DNA of 64,000 bases, taken from positions 1 through 64,000 of the forward strand of contig NZ_BBWZ01000006.1 in assembly GCF_001015055.1 (NCBI RefSeq), written 5' to 3'. The translations under genes and the position numbers were made by a program. Origin of the DNA: Aneurinibacillus tyrosinisolvens. GTDB taxonomy: Bacteria; Bacillota; Bacilli; Aneurinibacillales; Aneurinibacillaceae. How positions within the stretch are numbered: the first letter of the stretch is position 1; every line of letters starts with the position of its first letter. Shown piece after piece: positions 17,395 to 25,347 of this stretch. The notes under the pieces are model-generated. The model was not told the DNA's origin. It saw nothing but the letters and a program-made list of their open reading frames with translations, and did no database searches.

Positions 17395-18183
17395 ATGGAG
17401 AACATAGGAAACGAGCATTTGCTTGCCAGCCTGGAAGGCCATGTATTATCGCTGAAGTTAAACCGTCCCGAATCGTTAAATTCCTTCAGCCCGCAAATGA
17501 TTCAGGGGCTTATCAATGCACTGGAGGAAGCGAGAAGCAGCGAAGATGTCCGGGTCATTACGATTTCCGGCGCGGGCCGCTCTTTCAGCGCGGGCGGGGA
17601 CGTAAAGACGATGGGCGAAACAACGCCGGGAGTTATCTACGACCATATCGGAAAGCTCAACCAGTTGATTAAGCTGATGAAAGAAGTCGAGAAGCCGATT
17701 ATCGCCGTTGTCCACGGCTTTGCGGCAGGCGCGGGTTTCAACCTTGCGCTCGCATGCGATTTAATTCTGGCGGCTAATGACAGTAAATTCGTATTGAGCT
17801 TCTCCCAGGTGGGACTTATTTCTGACGGCGGCGGCCTGTTCTTTCTGCCGCGCCTTATCGGTACGCACCGGGCGAAAGAACTGCTGTTCAATGCAGAGCC
17901 CATCGACGCTGCCTATGCGCACAGCCTCGGTATTGTGAACCGGATCTATCCGCTGGAAGAACTGGAGGCGGGTGCCATGCAGTATGCGCAGCGCCTGGCA
18001 AACGGTCCGATCAAGGCATACGGCATGATTAAAAAAATCGCCGATCAATCACTTGTGTCCAGCCTGGATGAGATTCTTGAGCAGGAGCGGATTACGCAGG
18101 CGATGGTTGTGACGACAGAGGATCATCAGGAGGGAGTCCAGGCATTTAAAGAGAAGCGGAAGCCTGTATTTAAAGGAAAGTAA
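17395..18183 (+). CDS. Enoyl-CoA hydratase/isomerase family protein
   Basis: A 262-residue crotonase-fold protein with SFSAGGDVKTM near 63-73, HGFAAGAGFNLALACDLILA near 104-123, and VGLISDGGGLFFLPRLIG near 137-154. At the second catalytic position Asp (ISDGGG) replaces the Glu/Pro seen in the paralogue at 12157. Such variation is typical of isomerases or of hydratases with unusual substrates, so hydratase activity should not be assumed. GGAGGA precedes the ATG. It is the last gene before a terminator at 18214, ending the main transcript that starts near 6280. Confidence 0.88.
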   Translation: MENIGNEHLLASLEGHVLSLKLNRPESLNSFSPQMIQGLINALEEARSSEDVRVITISGAGRSFSAGGDVKTMGETTPGVIYDHIGKLNQLIKLMKEVEKPIIAVVHGFAAGAGFNLALACDLILAANDSKFVLSFSQVGLISDGGGLFFLPRLIGTHRAKELLFNAEPIDAAYAHSLGIVNRIYPLEELEAGAMQYAQRLANGPIKAYGMIKKIADQSLVSSLDEILEQERITQAMVVTTEDHQEGVQAFKEKRKPVFKGK

Positions 18184-18213
18184 GAGAAGGTATGACACTG
18201 GGCACTTGATTAG

Positions 18214-18250
18214 CTGTCGCCCATCTCGGGCGGCAGGCTTTCTTTTCCAG
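18214..18250 (+). terminator. Intrinsic terminator closing the acyl-CoA operon
   Basis: A 9-bp stem (CTGTCGCCC at 18214-18222 with GGGCGGCAG at 18228-18236, one wobble), a 5-base loop and a T-rich tail GCTTTCTTTT. It separates the main operon from the cre-controlled ligase gene. Confidence 0.75.
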
Positions 18251-18268
18251 ATTAAACGGAATTAAAAT

Positions 18269-18282
18269 TGGAAGCGTTTACA
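18269..18282 (+). promoter_or_regulatory. cre site for catabolite control protein CcpA
   Basis: TGGAAGCGTTTACA matches the Bacillales cre consensus TGWAARCGYTWNCA at 13 of 14 positions. It lies about 20 bases before the start of the acyl-CoA ligase gene at 18303, downstream of an AT-rich promoter-like stretch. Glucose repression of fatty-acid activation is the expected consequence. Confidence 0.7.
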
Positions 18283-18302
18283 AACATGGGAGGGATTGAA
18301 AA

Positions 18303-19982
18303 ATGACACAGGCTCACTTTGCACATTGGCCGGTACGTATGCCGAGAACACTTACGGTTCCACAAACAACCTTATATGACAACCTGGAAGTTACCGCCCG
18401 CAGATATCCGCAGAAAACAGCTATCATTTACTATGGCACCGAGATTACCTACGAAGCATTGCTTCAGGAAGTGAACAGTATAGCGGCCTACCTGATTAGC
18501 CAGGGCATACAAAAAGGAGACCGCGTGCTGTTATACATGCAAAACAGTCCGCAATTCATCATTGCCTACTATGCGATCCTGCGGGCAGGCGCCGTTGTCG
18601 TACCGGTAAATCCAATGAACGTGATGGAGGAACTGGTCCATTATATTCAGGATGGGGAGATTCAATTCGGGTTCGTTTCACAGGAACTGTATCCGCGTCT
18701 TGAGCCCCTGCTCTCGACTACCTCCCTGAATCGTGTGATTTTGGCCGCGTATTCTGATTATTGCCAGGGTGAAGGCGTGGATGCGCCGGATCTCGTCCGG
18801 GCTCCGCGTCTGGACGTTCAATCCTCCTCGGTGACGTATTGGGCGGAGGCGAAACAGTATAACCAAACCGCCATTTTTCCTGAAACGAGCGTGGACGACC
18901 TGGCTGTACTCCCTTATACATCGGGTACGACCGGGAAACCAAAAGGCTGCATGCATACCCATTCCAGCGTGCAGGCGAACATGTTGGGGGCAGCCGTATG
19001 GGGCCCGGTTACATCGGAGGCGATTTCACTCACCGTATTGCCGTTATTTCATGTGACAGGAATGGTACACGGCATGCATGCGCCGATTTATTCGGGGGCG
19101 GCGATGGTCGTTCTTACCCGCTGGGACCGCGACGTAGCCGCAAAGATGATCGAGCGCTACCGCTGCACACACTGGACGGCGATTGCCACGATGGTAGTCG
19201 ACTTCCTTGCTAATCCTAACCTTGCTCGTTATGATATCAGTTCGCTGGAAGTGATAAATGGCGGTGGTGCCGCACTGCCGGAAGCGGTAGGTGAAAAACT
19301 GTTTCAGGTGACAGGGCTTCGGTTTGTCGAAGGCTATGGCCTGTCCGAAACAATGGCGCAGACGCACTTTAACCCAATGGATCGTCCGAAAATGCAGTGC
19401 CTTGGTGTTCCGTCCTTCGGCGTAGATGCCCGCATTATCGATCCGAACACGTTTGAGGAAAAAGGAGCAGGTGAAGAAGGTGAAGTCATTGTGAACGGCC
19501 CTCAAGTATTTAAGGGATACTGGAAGCGTCCGGATGAAGACCAGAATTCCTTTATCCAACTGGACGGCAAACGCTTCTTCCGTACGGGAGACATCGCCCG
19601 TTATGACGAAGAAGGCTATTTCTTTATGGTAGACCGGGTCAAACGGATGATTAATGCGTCCGGCTTCAAAGTTTGGCCATCCGAAGTGGAGTCAGCCCTC
19701 TATAAACACCCTGCGATTCTGCAGGCGTGCGTGATTGGGGTGCCGGACGAACGCAAAGGAGAAGAAGTGAAAGCGTTTGTTGTCCTGCGGGAAAACGAGC
19801 GTGGACTTATTAGTGAGCAAGAAATCATTGACTGGTCCAAGGATCAGATGGCTGCCTATAAATACCCGCGTATTGTACAATTTGTCGAAGCGCTGCCTGT
19901 ATCCGGGAGCGGTAAGATTCTCTGGCGCGAACTGCAGGAAACGGAATGGAAGAAAGCTGCAAACTCCAATACAGGAAGCTGA
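18303..19982 (+). CDS. Long-chain-type acyl-CoA ligase
   Basis: A full-length 559-residue ANL ligase. It has the ATP loop LPYTSGTTGKPKGCMHTH near residues 202-219, EGYGLSETMAQTHF near 341, TGDIARYDEEGYFFMVDRVKRMINASGFKVWPSEVE near 427-462 (read in parts), and SGSGKILWRELQ with the catalytic Lys near the end. It activates fatty acids for beta-oxidation. Unlike the ligase at 9752 it has its complete N-terminal region. It has its own leader with a cre site and sits between a terminator (18214) and a TetR regulator. It may therefore be controlled separately from the main operon by both carbon state and the TetR protein. Confidence 0.92.
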   Translation: MTQAHFAHWPVRMPRTLTVPQTTLYDNLEVTARRYPQKTAIIYYGTEITYEALLQEVNSIAAYLISQGIQKGDRVLLYMQNSPQFIIAYYAILRAGAVVVPVNPMNVMEELVHYIQDGEIQFGFVSQELYPRLEPLLSTTSLNRVILAAYSDYCQGEGVDAPDLVRAPRLDVQSSSVTYWAEAKQYNQTAIFPETSVDDLAVLPYTSGTTGKPKGCMHTHSSVQANMLGAAVWGPVTSEAISLTVLPLFHVTGMVHGMHAPIYSGAAMVVLTRWDRDVAAKMIERYRCTHWTAIATMVVDFLANPNLARYDISSLEVINGGGAALPEAVGEKLFQVTGLRFVEGYGLSETMAQTHFNPMDRPKMQCLGVPSFGVDARIIDPNTFEEKGAGEEGEVIVNGPQVFKGYWKRPDEDQNSFIQLDGKRFFRTGDIARYDEEGYFFMVDRVKRMINASGFKVWPSEVESALYKHPAILQACVIGVPDERKGEEVKAFVVLRENERGLISEQEIIDWSKDQMAAYKYPRIVQFVEALPVSGSGKILWRELQETEWKKAANSNTGS

Positions 19983-20065
19983 TACGCGGCTGATAAGCAG
20001 CCTTCCTGCATCACTCCTCTATTTCTAGCTTTAGCACTAGCAAAATGATGTACGAACCGGTGTGT

Positions 20066-20081
20066 CTCTATTAGAATAGAG
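20066..20081. promoter_or_regulatory. Short dyad ahead of the TetR gene
   Basis: Arms CTCTATT (20066-20072) and AATAGAG (20075-20081) flank AG, 27 bases before the TetR start. Just upstream is an ACCGGT core whose flanks share part of the operator at 6300-6321 (roughly half of the aligned positions). Autoregulation is possible but neither site is strong evidence. Confidence 0.35.
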
Positions 20082-20107
20082 AGAACGACAGGGAGGGGTC
20101 AGACAGA

Positions 20108-20689
20108 ATGAAAGAAAAACTGTTACAACAAAGTATAGAACTGTTTGAAAAAAGGGGATTCAGCGAAACATCGATTCAGGATATTGTGGACGCCCTGGGT
20201 GTAACCAAAGGGACATTCTACTATTATTTCAAAAGCAAAGAACAACTGCTTATGCAGATTCACTTACGATACATTGATGAGATTCTAAACCTTGAGCAGC
20301 TGATTATCGACCGGCAGGATAAGACATGGAGAGAGAAGCTTTTTGATGTCGTCTACATGCTCATCCACCGGATTGAAAGCCATGGGGGAAGTGCGCGCAT
20401 CTTTTTCCGTGAATTGGTCAATTTGAAAGACTCCTACCTTGATGAAATTTTGGAAAAACGCGACCGTTTTCGTCTGAACTTTCAATATATGATAGAGCAG
20501 GGCATTGAAAGCGGAGAATTCCGCAGCGATTTGCGAGCAGATATGATGACCTTCGCTGTGCTGGGCGCCTGTAACTGGAGTTATATGTGGTTTAATCCAG
20601 CGGGGCCTGTGCCCGACATTGATGTCGCCAAAACCTTCATTGAAATCTTTTTAAACGGAATGGCAAGCAATATAGCGGTCGAGACGTAG
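20108..20689 (+). CDS. TetR/AcrR-family transcriptional regulator
   Basis: A 193-residue regulator. The N-terminal helix-turn-helix is clear: IELFEKRGFSETSIQDIVDALGVTKGTFYYYFKSKEQLL at residues about 10-48 (read in overlapping parts). The rest is the helical ligand-binding domain. GGGAGGGG lies just before the start. By position, directly after the ligase and at the end of the acyl-CoA cluster, it is the best candidate repressor for the palindrome at 6300-6321, with an acyl-CoA as the natural inducer. This matches known fatty-acid regulators of the family but is not shown by the sequence. Its stop lies immediately before the remnant of another acyl-CoA ligase. Confidence 0.88.
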   Translation: MKEKLLQQSIELFEKRGFSETSIQDIVDALGVTKGTFYYYFKSKEQLLMQIHLRYIDEILNLEQLIIDRQDKTWREKLFDVVYMLIHRIESHGGSARIFFRELVNLKDSYLDEILEKRDRFRLNFQYMIEQGIESGEFRSDLRADMMTFAVLGACNWSYMWFNPAGPVPDIDVAKTFIEIFLNGMASNIAVET

Positions 20690-21056
20690 GGGGAAAGCGC
20701 TGCAAGACGGGTACGTTTGTACGGGCGACATCGGGTATCTGGATGAGGACGGGTATTTGTATTTCATCGGGCGGGCAAAGGAAATGATGAAGTGCTCCGG
20801 TTATAGCGTTTTTCCGGAAGATGTGGAGGCGCTTTTGCTGCACCATCCGGCTATCAGGCAGGCTGCGGTCATTGGGATTCCTGATGAAGTACGGGGAGAA
20901 AGCGTAAAAGCGGTCGTTGTGCTTGAGGAGATTACGGCATGGTCGAAGGAGAATATGGCGGTATATAAGTGTCCGCGTGTGGTGGAGTTCCGGGACCAGC
21001 TGCCTGCGACGAGTTCGGGTAAAGTGCTGCGCCGCCTGTTAAAAGAGTCTCAGTAG
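20690..21056 (+). pseudogene. C-terminal remnant of an acyl-CoA ligase
   Basis: Directly after the TetR stop the sequence reads LQDGYVCTGDIGYLDEDGY, then FIGRAKEMMKCSGYSVFPEDVE and SSGKVLRRLLKES. This is the hinge and C-terminal domain of an ANL ligase with the catalytic Lys retained. The large N-terminal domain is absent, and about ten residues are missing between VVVL and EEITAW compared with relatives. No independent start or ribosome binding site suits it; a TTG at 20757 is the only in-frame candidate. It cannot be an active ligase. It ends at a strong terminator (21080). Confidence 0.8.
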
Positions 21057-21079
21057 CATTTGGTAGAGGAGTCAAAAAA

Positions 21080-21116
21080 ACGAGAAACGGCTGTAGTGGC
21101 TGCTTCTCGTTTTTTG
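21080..21116 (+). terminator. Intrinsic terminator
   Basis: Arms ACGAGAA and TTCTCGT enclose a partly paired GC-rich loop and are followed by TTTTTTG. It closes the TetR/ligase-remnant transcript and also faces the converging small gene at 21158. Confidence 0.7.
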
Positions 21117-21157
21117 TTGCTCGGACGTGTCAATTCTTATTGTAAGTCCCTCTAACA

Positions 21158-21346
21158 TTAAAGTTCCTTTTTCTTAAAAAGCCCTACGAGCTTCAACGCT
21201 TCCTGCCGTTTTTCTATTGGCCAGTCTTGCTGTAGCAGTTCATCTTCAACAAGCTGCTTCCATCCTTCCCATTCCACGTCACGGTGCGTGAGCATGACCT
21301 GTCGAGCCAGATAGATTACGTCATCTTTTTCTTGATTCGTTAGCAT
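21158..21346 (-). CDS. Small conserved-looking cytoplasmic protein, function unknown
   Basis: A 62-residue, highly charged, helical protein (starts MLTNQEKDDVIYLARQ, ends FKKKEL). The ATG at 21346 is preceded by GAAAGGG, eight bases upstream; a longer start at 21385 lacks a site. It has no signal peptide or membrane segment. Codon use is like that of its neighbours. It is transcribed toward the terminator at 21080. I do not recognise a family. Confidence 0.55.
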   Translation of the reverse strand: MLTNQEKDDVIYLARQVMLTHRDVEWEGWKQLVEDELLQQDWPIEKRQEALKLVGLFKKKEL

Positions 21347-21542
21347 GGTTATCCCTTTCTTCTCAACTGCCTGGTATGTACCCATTATACAGGAAAATCC
21401 ACAGAGAAAACTGCGAAGAAATTCATAAGGAAAAGGATAAGCTGTTTTCCTGATGTCGCAATATTTTAACTATTCATTGACTTCTTTTATACTTAAATAT
21501 AAAATAAAAAGGAACCGATAAGTCTCAAATAAGAGGGTAAGC

Positions 21543-22148
21543 ATGCGAAAAGGTGAACGTACCAGGCAGAGGATTATTGAAAAGTCCTCTATTCTTTTTA
21601 ATCAATACGGATATGCAGATTCTTCAATTTCCGATGTGATGAAAGTTACAGGGTTGGAGAAGGGGGGGATTTATCGTCACTTTGACAGTAAAGAGGAACT
21701 GGAAGTTAACGCCTTTCATTATGCGATTCACCTTATGGGCGAGCACTATAGTCAAGCTTTAGAAAGTGAAGGAAACAGCCTCGAAAAGTTAACTGCTTTT
21801 ATTGATGCCTTTAGAACGCTATTTGAAGATACGCCAATCCCAGGTGGGTGCCCCATTATGAACGCTGCTATTGAATCGGATGATAAAAACCCTGGATTTC
21901 GTCATCACGTTCGAATGGCAATGGATGGATTGCTGCTCACCATACAAAAAATTATCATGAAGGGGATACAAAAGAAGGAGATTAATCCTTCCGTTGATCC
22001 TCAATATGTTTCCTCATTGTTTGTATCCTCTCTTGAAGGAGCACTCATGCTCAGCCGTTTATATCAAGATGCAAGTTATCTAGATCAAATGATCAATCAT
22101 CTTTCTGCATATATTGCTACCTATCTCAAATTCTCACCGGCTAAATAA
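21543..22148 (+). CDS. TetR/AcrR-family transcriptional regulator
   Basis: A 201-residue regulator with an N-terminal helix-turn-helix (SSILFNQYGYADSSISDVMKVTGLEKGGIYRHF read in parts, residues about 15-48) and a C-terminal domain containing FEDTPIPGGCPIMNAA near 95-110. That segment is common in the YxaF/LmrA-like branch, which controls small efflux or detoxification genes. The next gene, a DinB-family enzyme 78 bases downstream on the same strand, is the likely target or partner. It is in a different style (lower GC, longer spacers) from the acyl-CoA cluster upstream. Confidence 0.85.
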   Translation: MRKGERTRQRIIEKSSILFNQYGYADSSISDVMKVTGLEKGGIYRHFDSKEELEVNAFHYAIHLMGEHYSQALESEGNSLEKLTAFIDAFRTLFEDTPIPGGCPIMNAAIESDDKNPGFRHHVRMAMDGLLLTIQKIIMKGIQKKEINPSVDPQYVSSLFVSSLEGALMLSRLYQDASYLDQMINHLSAYIATYLKFSPAK

Positions 22149-22225
22149 AGCCATTTTTTTCGAATAAAAGGAGACCAAACGGTTTCTAGATGCGAACGTT
22201 CAAATCAAAAGATGAGGAGAAGGCG

Positions 22226-22726
22226 ATGCTAAATATTAATGAATTTATATCTTATTTTGAAGGGATAAGAAAGAGGACCTTAAACTATGCTAAAACTATC
22301 CCCAACTCTCTTATTGACTGGCGGATTAAAGAAGATAAATTCTCGTTCGGTGATATTATTCGCCATCTGGGTGCTACTGAGTTAATGTTTTTCCAAGCAG
22401 TTAAAAAAAATGAATGGTATTATGTTGGCCACGGTGAGGAGAAGGGGAGAACGCTAGAAGGGACAATGAACTATTTGAACGAATGTCATACGATTGTCAT
22501 GACCGGATTGCAGGATTTGACTGAAAGTGATTTAAGGAAGAAGATAAAAACTTTTTCTGGTTATGAAGTTAGCGCCTGGCGAATGTTTATGGCAATGGCA
22601 GAGCATGAAATTCATCATCGTGGTCAAATTTCAAGCTATCTGCAAATGAATGACATCACTCCACCTCAGATATTTGGACAAAAAATAGAGCAGATTCATC
22701 ATTTCCATGATAATAAACTGGATTGA
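22226..22726 (+). CDS. DinB-family metal-dependent enzyme
   Basis: A 166-residue four-helix-bundle protein of the DinB/YfiT superfamily. The expected metal ligands are visible: His in DIIRHLGATE (about residue 43) and two in MAEHEIHHRGQISSYL (about 131-140). Members are thiol-dependent or hydrolytic detoxifying enzymes, and many remain uncharacterised. The ATG at 22226 has AGGAGA five bases upstream and gives the usual N-terminus. An in-frame ATG at 22190 would add 12 residues but lacks well-spaced pairing. It is probably co-transcribed with or controlled by the TetR gene just upstream. Confidence 0.85.
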   Translation: MLNINEFISYFEGIRKRTLNYAKTIPNSLIDWRIKEDKFSFGDIIRHLGATELMFFQAVKKNEWYYVGHGEEKGRTLEGTMNYLNECHTIVMTGLQDLTESDLRKKIKTFSGYEVSAWRMFMAMAEHEIHHRGQISSYLQMNDITPPQIFGQKIEQIHHFHDNKLD

Positions 22727-22998
22727 AGTAGAGCAACAAGAGGAGGCTATGCTCGCCTGCAGCTTAATGCTTCCTCAACGTTCTCCCATGGAAGAACGAT
22801 AACTCTTCCATCATTTGTGGTGCCTCGGAGCGGCATGGATGGTTTATGCAGCTAGCGAGTCGAACCCATCAAATGACTAACGGAAGTTCATTGTTGAGGC
22901 TGTCTCATGACTTTTGAGATAGCCTCTTTATTGTCTTACTGAACTAACAGGAATTGATAGTTCAATAAACACGAAACTGAAGAAAGTAGATGGGAAAG
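22727..22998. other. Non-coding spacer with hairpin
   Basis: No credible gene. A hairpin at 22896-22926 has 12-bp arms (GAGGCTGTCTCA and TGAGATAGCCTC, one wobble) and is followed by TTTATTG, so it can act as a terminator for the DinB transcript. It closely resembles the hairpin at 1998-2046, suggesting both derive from ends of a common insertion element family. Confidence 0.5.
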
Positions 22999-23224
22999 AT
23001 GACTACAAAGGTAATTAAGCCTGCAGGATTTTGGATGCGCCCGGGGGCAAATTTTGGAGACAACTGTATAATCGCGATTATTTGGGCGTTCCTTTCTCTT
23101 GTTATTCTTCAATTGCTTGGGGAAGGCTCTTGTAAAAATTAATGGTAATAAACCAGATATTAAAGCGATGGTGCTCCGTGGTGTCGTGTATAATATCATA
23201 TACTACTACTACATTATTTGTTAA
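22999..23224 (+). pseudogene. Remnant of an RDD-family membrane protein
   Basis: From ATG at 22999 the translation begins MTTKVIKPAGFWMRPGAN and then a membrane segment IIAIIWAFLSLVILQLLG. This fits the start of RDD-domain proteins (G-F-x-x-R near the N-terminus). After the stop at 23140 another frame continues KINGNKPDIKAMVLRGVVYNIIY, the later R-containing part of the same kind of domain. A normal RDD protein has about 60 further residues between these parts, so an internal deletion with frameshift has occurred. Family assignment rests on a few motifs and is moderate. Confidence 0.5.
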
Positions 23225-23279
23225 TGGTTACCAATCTATTATTTTTAGCTAAAAAGAAGAAGCGAAAAGAGGTGTTTTT

Positions 23280-23970
23280 TTGAAAAGAAAAGTACTCATT
23301 TTATGTTCCGTTTTATTCATGGCATACGGGGCTGTTTTTTTGTATTCATTAGGAAAACAAAAAAGCAATGACCCACTATTAATTCATGATGTAAGCCGTT
23401 TAGTTCCGGTGCATGTAAATAAAATTGTAAAAACCCAAGGAGAAGATGGGATTAAAAAAGCACTCCAAGAAGCTAATAAAAAAAACCTTCCTGTTTCTAT
23501 CGCAGGTTCGAGGCATAGTCAGGGTGGGCATATTTTCTATCCAAATGCGCTTCTTTTGGACATGAAATCGTACAGTAAAATTCTTTCGTTGGATAAAGAA
23601 AAGAAGATTATTCGTGTGCAAAGCGGCGGTATTAAGAAATCCAAACATTGATCTGCATATCGCTCGTCTTTCAAGTGCTCCAGAAGCATTTCTAACAGAT
23701 TTGTATGCAACAAACTATATAAAAACCAGGAAAAAACCAGCGACAACTGCACTTCAAGAAGAAAAAAATGTAGCATTGAATAAATTTCTTTTCGGTTTGT
23801 CTCGCTATTCTGATACGGGAAAAAATTTAGTTTGGCGTATACAAAAAAATATGTACGCTTCAGATAAACAGGAGATTCTTACAAGAAATCAAGCGATGCG
23901 TCCTGACGTCTTATTTCTCCTAAATGATGAGGAAAACAATACAGATCTTTTGCAAGAATATTTCATTCCT
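23280..23970 (+). pseudogene. FAD-linked oxidase (sugar-lactone oxidase-like), collapsed and frameshifted
   Basis: A TTG start with AGAGGTG upstream gives an N-terminal membrane anchor and the first part of a PCMH-type FAD-binding domain, including VSIAGSRHSQGGHIF (FAD-linkage His region) and IIRVQSG, up to about 23635. The frame then changes and a later part of such an enzyme continues from about 23640 (NPNIDLHIARLSSAPEAFL, later AMRPDVLFLL) to EYFIP at 23970. The substrate-binding middle is missing. At 23971 the same frame runs directly into a transporter fragment. The gene is dead. Confidence 0.75.
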
Positions 23971-24453
23971 TTTTACCTTATATTCATTAAGGAAGCAGGA
24001 CTGGGTTTTTTGCAGTTTGGGCTATCCTATGGTTTGTTTACACTTAGCTCTGCATTTGTTCATCTTTGGATCGGAAGACATTTTGAGAAAAACGGAAATC
24101 TTCTCTATCTTTCTTTTAGTTCTTGGATAATGGCATTTATTTATTTGCTATTCCCTATCGTTACGACGATTCAGCAAATTTATGTTCTTCAAGTTTTCCT
24201 CGGTGCATGCGGGGCAATCCAGAAAACGATGGAAAAAATTATTCTTGCCGACTTTACAACAGAAAAAAACCGGGGAAGTAAAATTGGATCGTACCATTTT
24301 TGGACGTCTATTTTTTCAGGTATTGCAATCATCGGAAGTGGATATCTATCAGATTTTATATCGATCTCATGGATTTTTTATGTTGGCTCCTTTTTCCTTT
24401 TTTGCAGCGGCTTTTTTGTTTTGGCTCTGTTAAAGCGCAATGTTGATATTTGA
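23971..24453 (+). pseudogene. C-terminal half of an MFS-type transporter fused to the oxidase remnant
   Basis: In frame with the upstream oxidase remnant, about 160 residues form four to five hydrophobic helices (for example FLQFGLSYGLFTLSSAFVHL and FWTSIFSGIAIIGSGYLSDF) and the loop FVHLWIGRHFEKNG. This is typical of the second six-helix bundle of major facilitator transporters. The first six helices are absent. The fusion lies at EYFIP/FYLIF near 23970. An independent start within the fragment has no good ribosome binding site. Confidence 0.7.
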
Positions 24454-24840
24454 ATAAAAAAATGTCCGGGTTTATTTAACTATTTATTCTGCGGCCCCTT
24501 AAGCCTATTTATTACAAAATTCTGTTGTTTTCCCTATTTTTTGTTTCTTTTCTATCATAATCCATCCTCGTCCTTTACGCCTGCTTGTTTGATATTTTTC
24601 TTGTTTTGTTCGGTCTTTTTAAATGTTTAAATAACCAACTTTACAAACCTTTTTCTTCTAGTTTCTGGTTCGGCCACCTTAATACCTAGATTTTATAAAT
24701 CCAAATTTATAAACATTTACAAAAAATTTACAATATTTAAGGGCTAACACCAATTTACCATATTCAGTGAGTAAGAAAAATGGAATAATTTCATCAGATT
24801 ACATAATAGCCAATGTTGGAAAGGGAGTATTTAATTTAAA
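24454..24840. other. AT-rich non-coding stretch
   Basis: About 390 bases rich in T-runs and A-runs, with no credible reading frame, repeat or terminator. It forms the left boundary of the lipopeptide region and may include the promoter for the broken secreted-protein gene that follows. Confidence 0.4.
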
Positions 24841-25137
24841 CTAAGCAGAAAAACTTTAGGACTCGGTGTAGCAGCCTTTTTAATTCTTGCTGTTCTTTTC
24901 CCATCGATATTTGCAGGAAAAGCGAACGAGTCACAATCTTTTGTACAAGTTGTTTCTGAACGTTTACCTGTAAATGTAACGGTTATTTCAAAAAAAGTTA
25001 TCCCGTTGTCTGAGGCTCAATTCTACAGACATTATGCAGTAAGTGTGTGGGATAAAATGGGATTATATACTTTTTATTCACAATTTTACATTAATCACAC
25101 AATAAGAATACAAAATTCTTCTCTAAGAGTGTCATAA
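24841..25137 (+). pseudogene. Open frame for a secreted protein lacking a start codon
   Basis: An uninterrupted frame of 98 codons reads as a signal peptide (LSRKTLGLGVAAFLILAVL, then FPSIFAGKA) followed by VVSERLPVNVTVISKK and a polar tail ending at the TAA at 25135. No ATG, GTG or TTG stands at the front. The bases before CTA are TTTAAA, where TTGAAA would give a TTG start after the GGGAG at 24824; a single lost G would explain this. It may be a truncated secreted protein whose 3' part was replaced by the riboswitch region. Family not recognised. Confidence 0.45.
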
Positions 25138-25176
25138 TGGGATCATAAAAACAACGCAGCCTGTAGAAAATTGAAA

Positions 25177-25273
25177 ACTTGTTAAAGGCAAACCTATGGA
25201 AACATAGGGACGCAAAGCCATGGCCTAAGACATCAGGTTACCACATGATGTTATGGTTGACAGGTTACCGAGT
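25177..25273 (+). promoter_or_regulatory. Cyclic-di-GMP-I (GEMM-I) riboswitch
   Basis: The conserved core is present in order: AAGGCAAACC (25185-25194), a hairpin CCTATG-GAAA-CATAGG (25193-25208) with a GNRA tetraloop, GGGACGCAAAGCC (25207-25219), and GGTTACCGA (25263-25271). The second hairpin contains the canonical 11-nt GAAA-tetraloop receptor, CCTAAG at 25224-25229 with TATGG at 25252-25256, which docks with the first loop in known structures. P1 closes as ACTTG (25177-25181) with CGAGT (25269-25273). An intrinsic terminator starts nine bases later and the first synthetase gene follows. The RNA therefore most likely controls read-through into the lipopeptide operon in response to cyclic di-GMP. 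Whether ligand turns it on or off cannot be settled by eye. Confidence 0.93.
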
Positions 25274-25281
25274 AAATAGGG

Positions 25282-25316
25282 GAATCCATCTCTTTATTCG
25301 GGTGGATTCTTTTATT
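25282..25316 (+). terminator. Riboswitch-controlled intrinsic terminator
   Basis: A 9-bp stem (GAATCCATC at 25282-25290 with GGTGGATTC at 25301-25309, one wobble), a 10-base loop, then TTTTATTTAT. It lies between the cyclic-di-GMP aptamer and the synthetase start at 25348. This position is typical of an expression platform. Confidence 0.88.
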
Positions 25317-25347
25317 TATATAGACCAGGAATGAAGGAGGAATCATG

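Noticed and set aside
22727..22895. Short open stretches after the DinB gene
   Set aside because: Frames are under 40 codons, with no ribosome binding site or recognisable motif.
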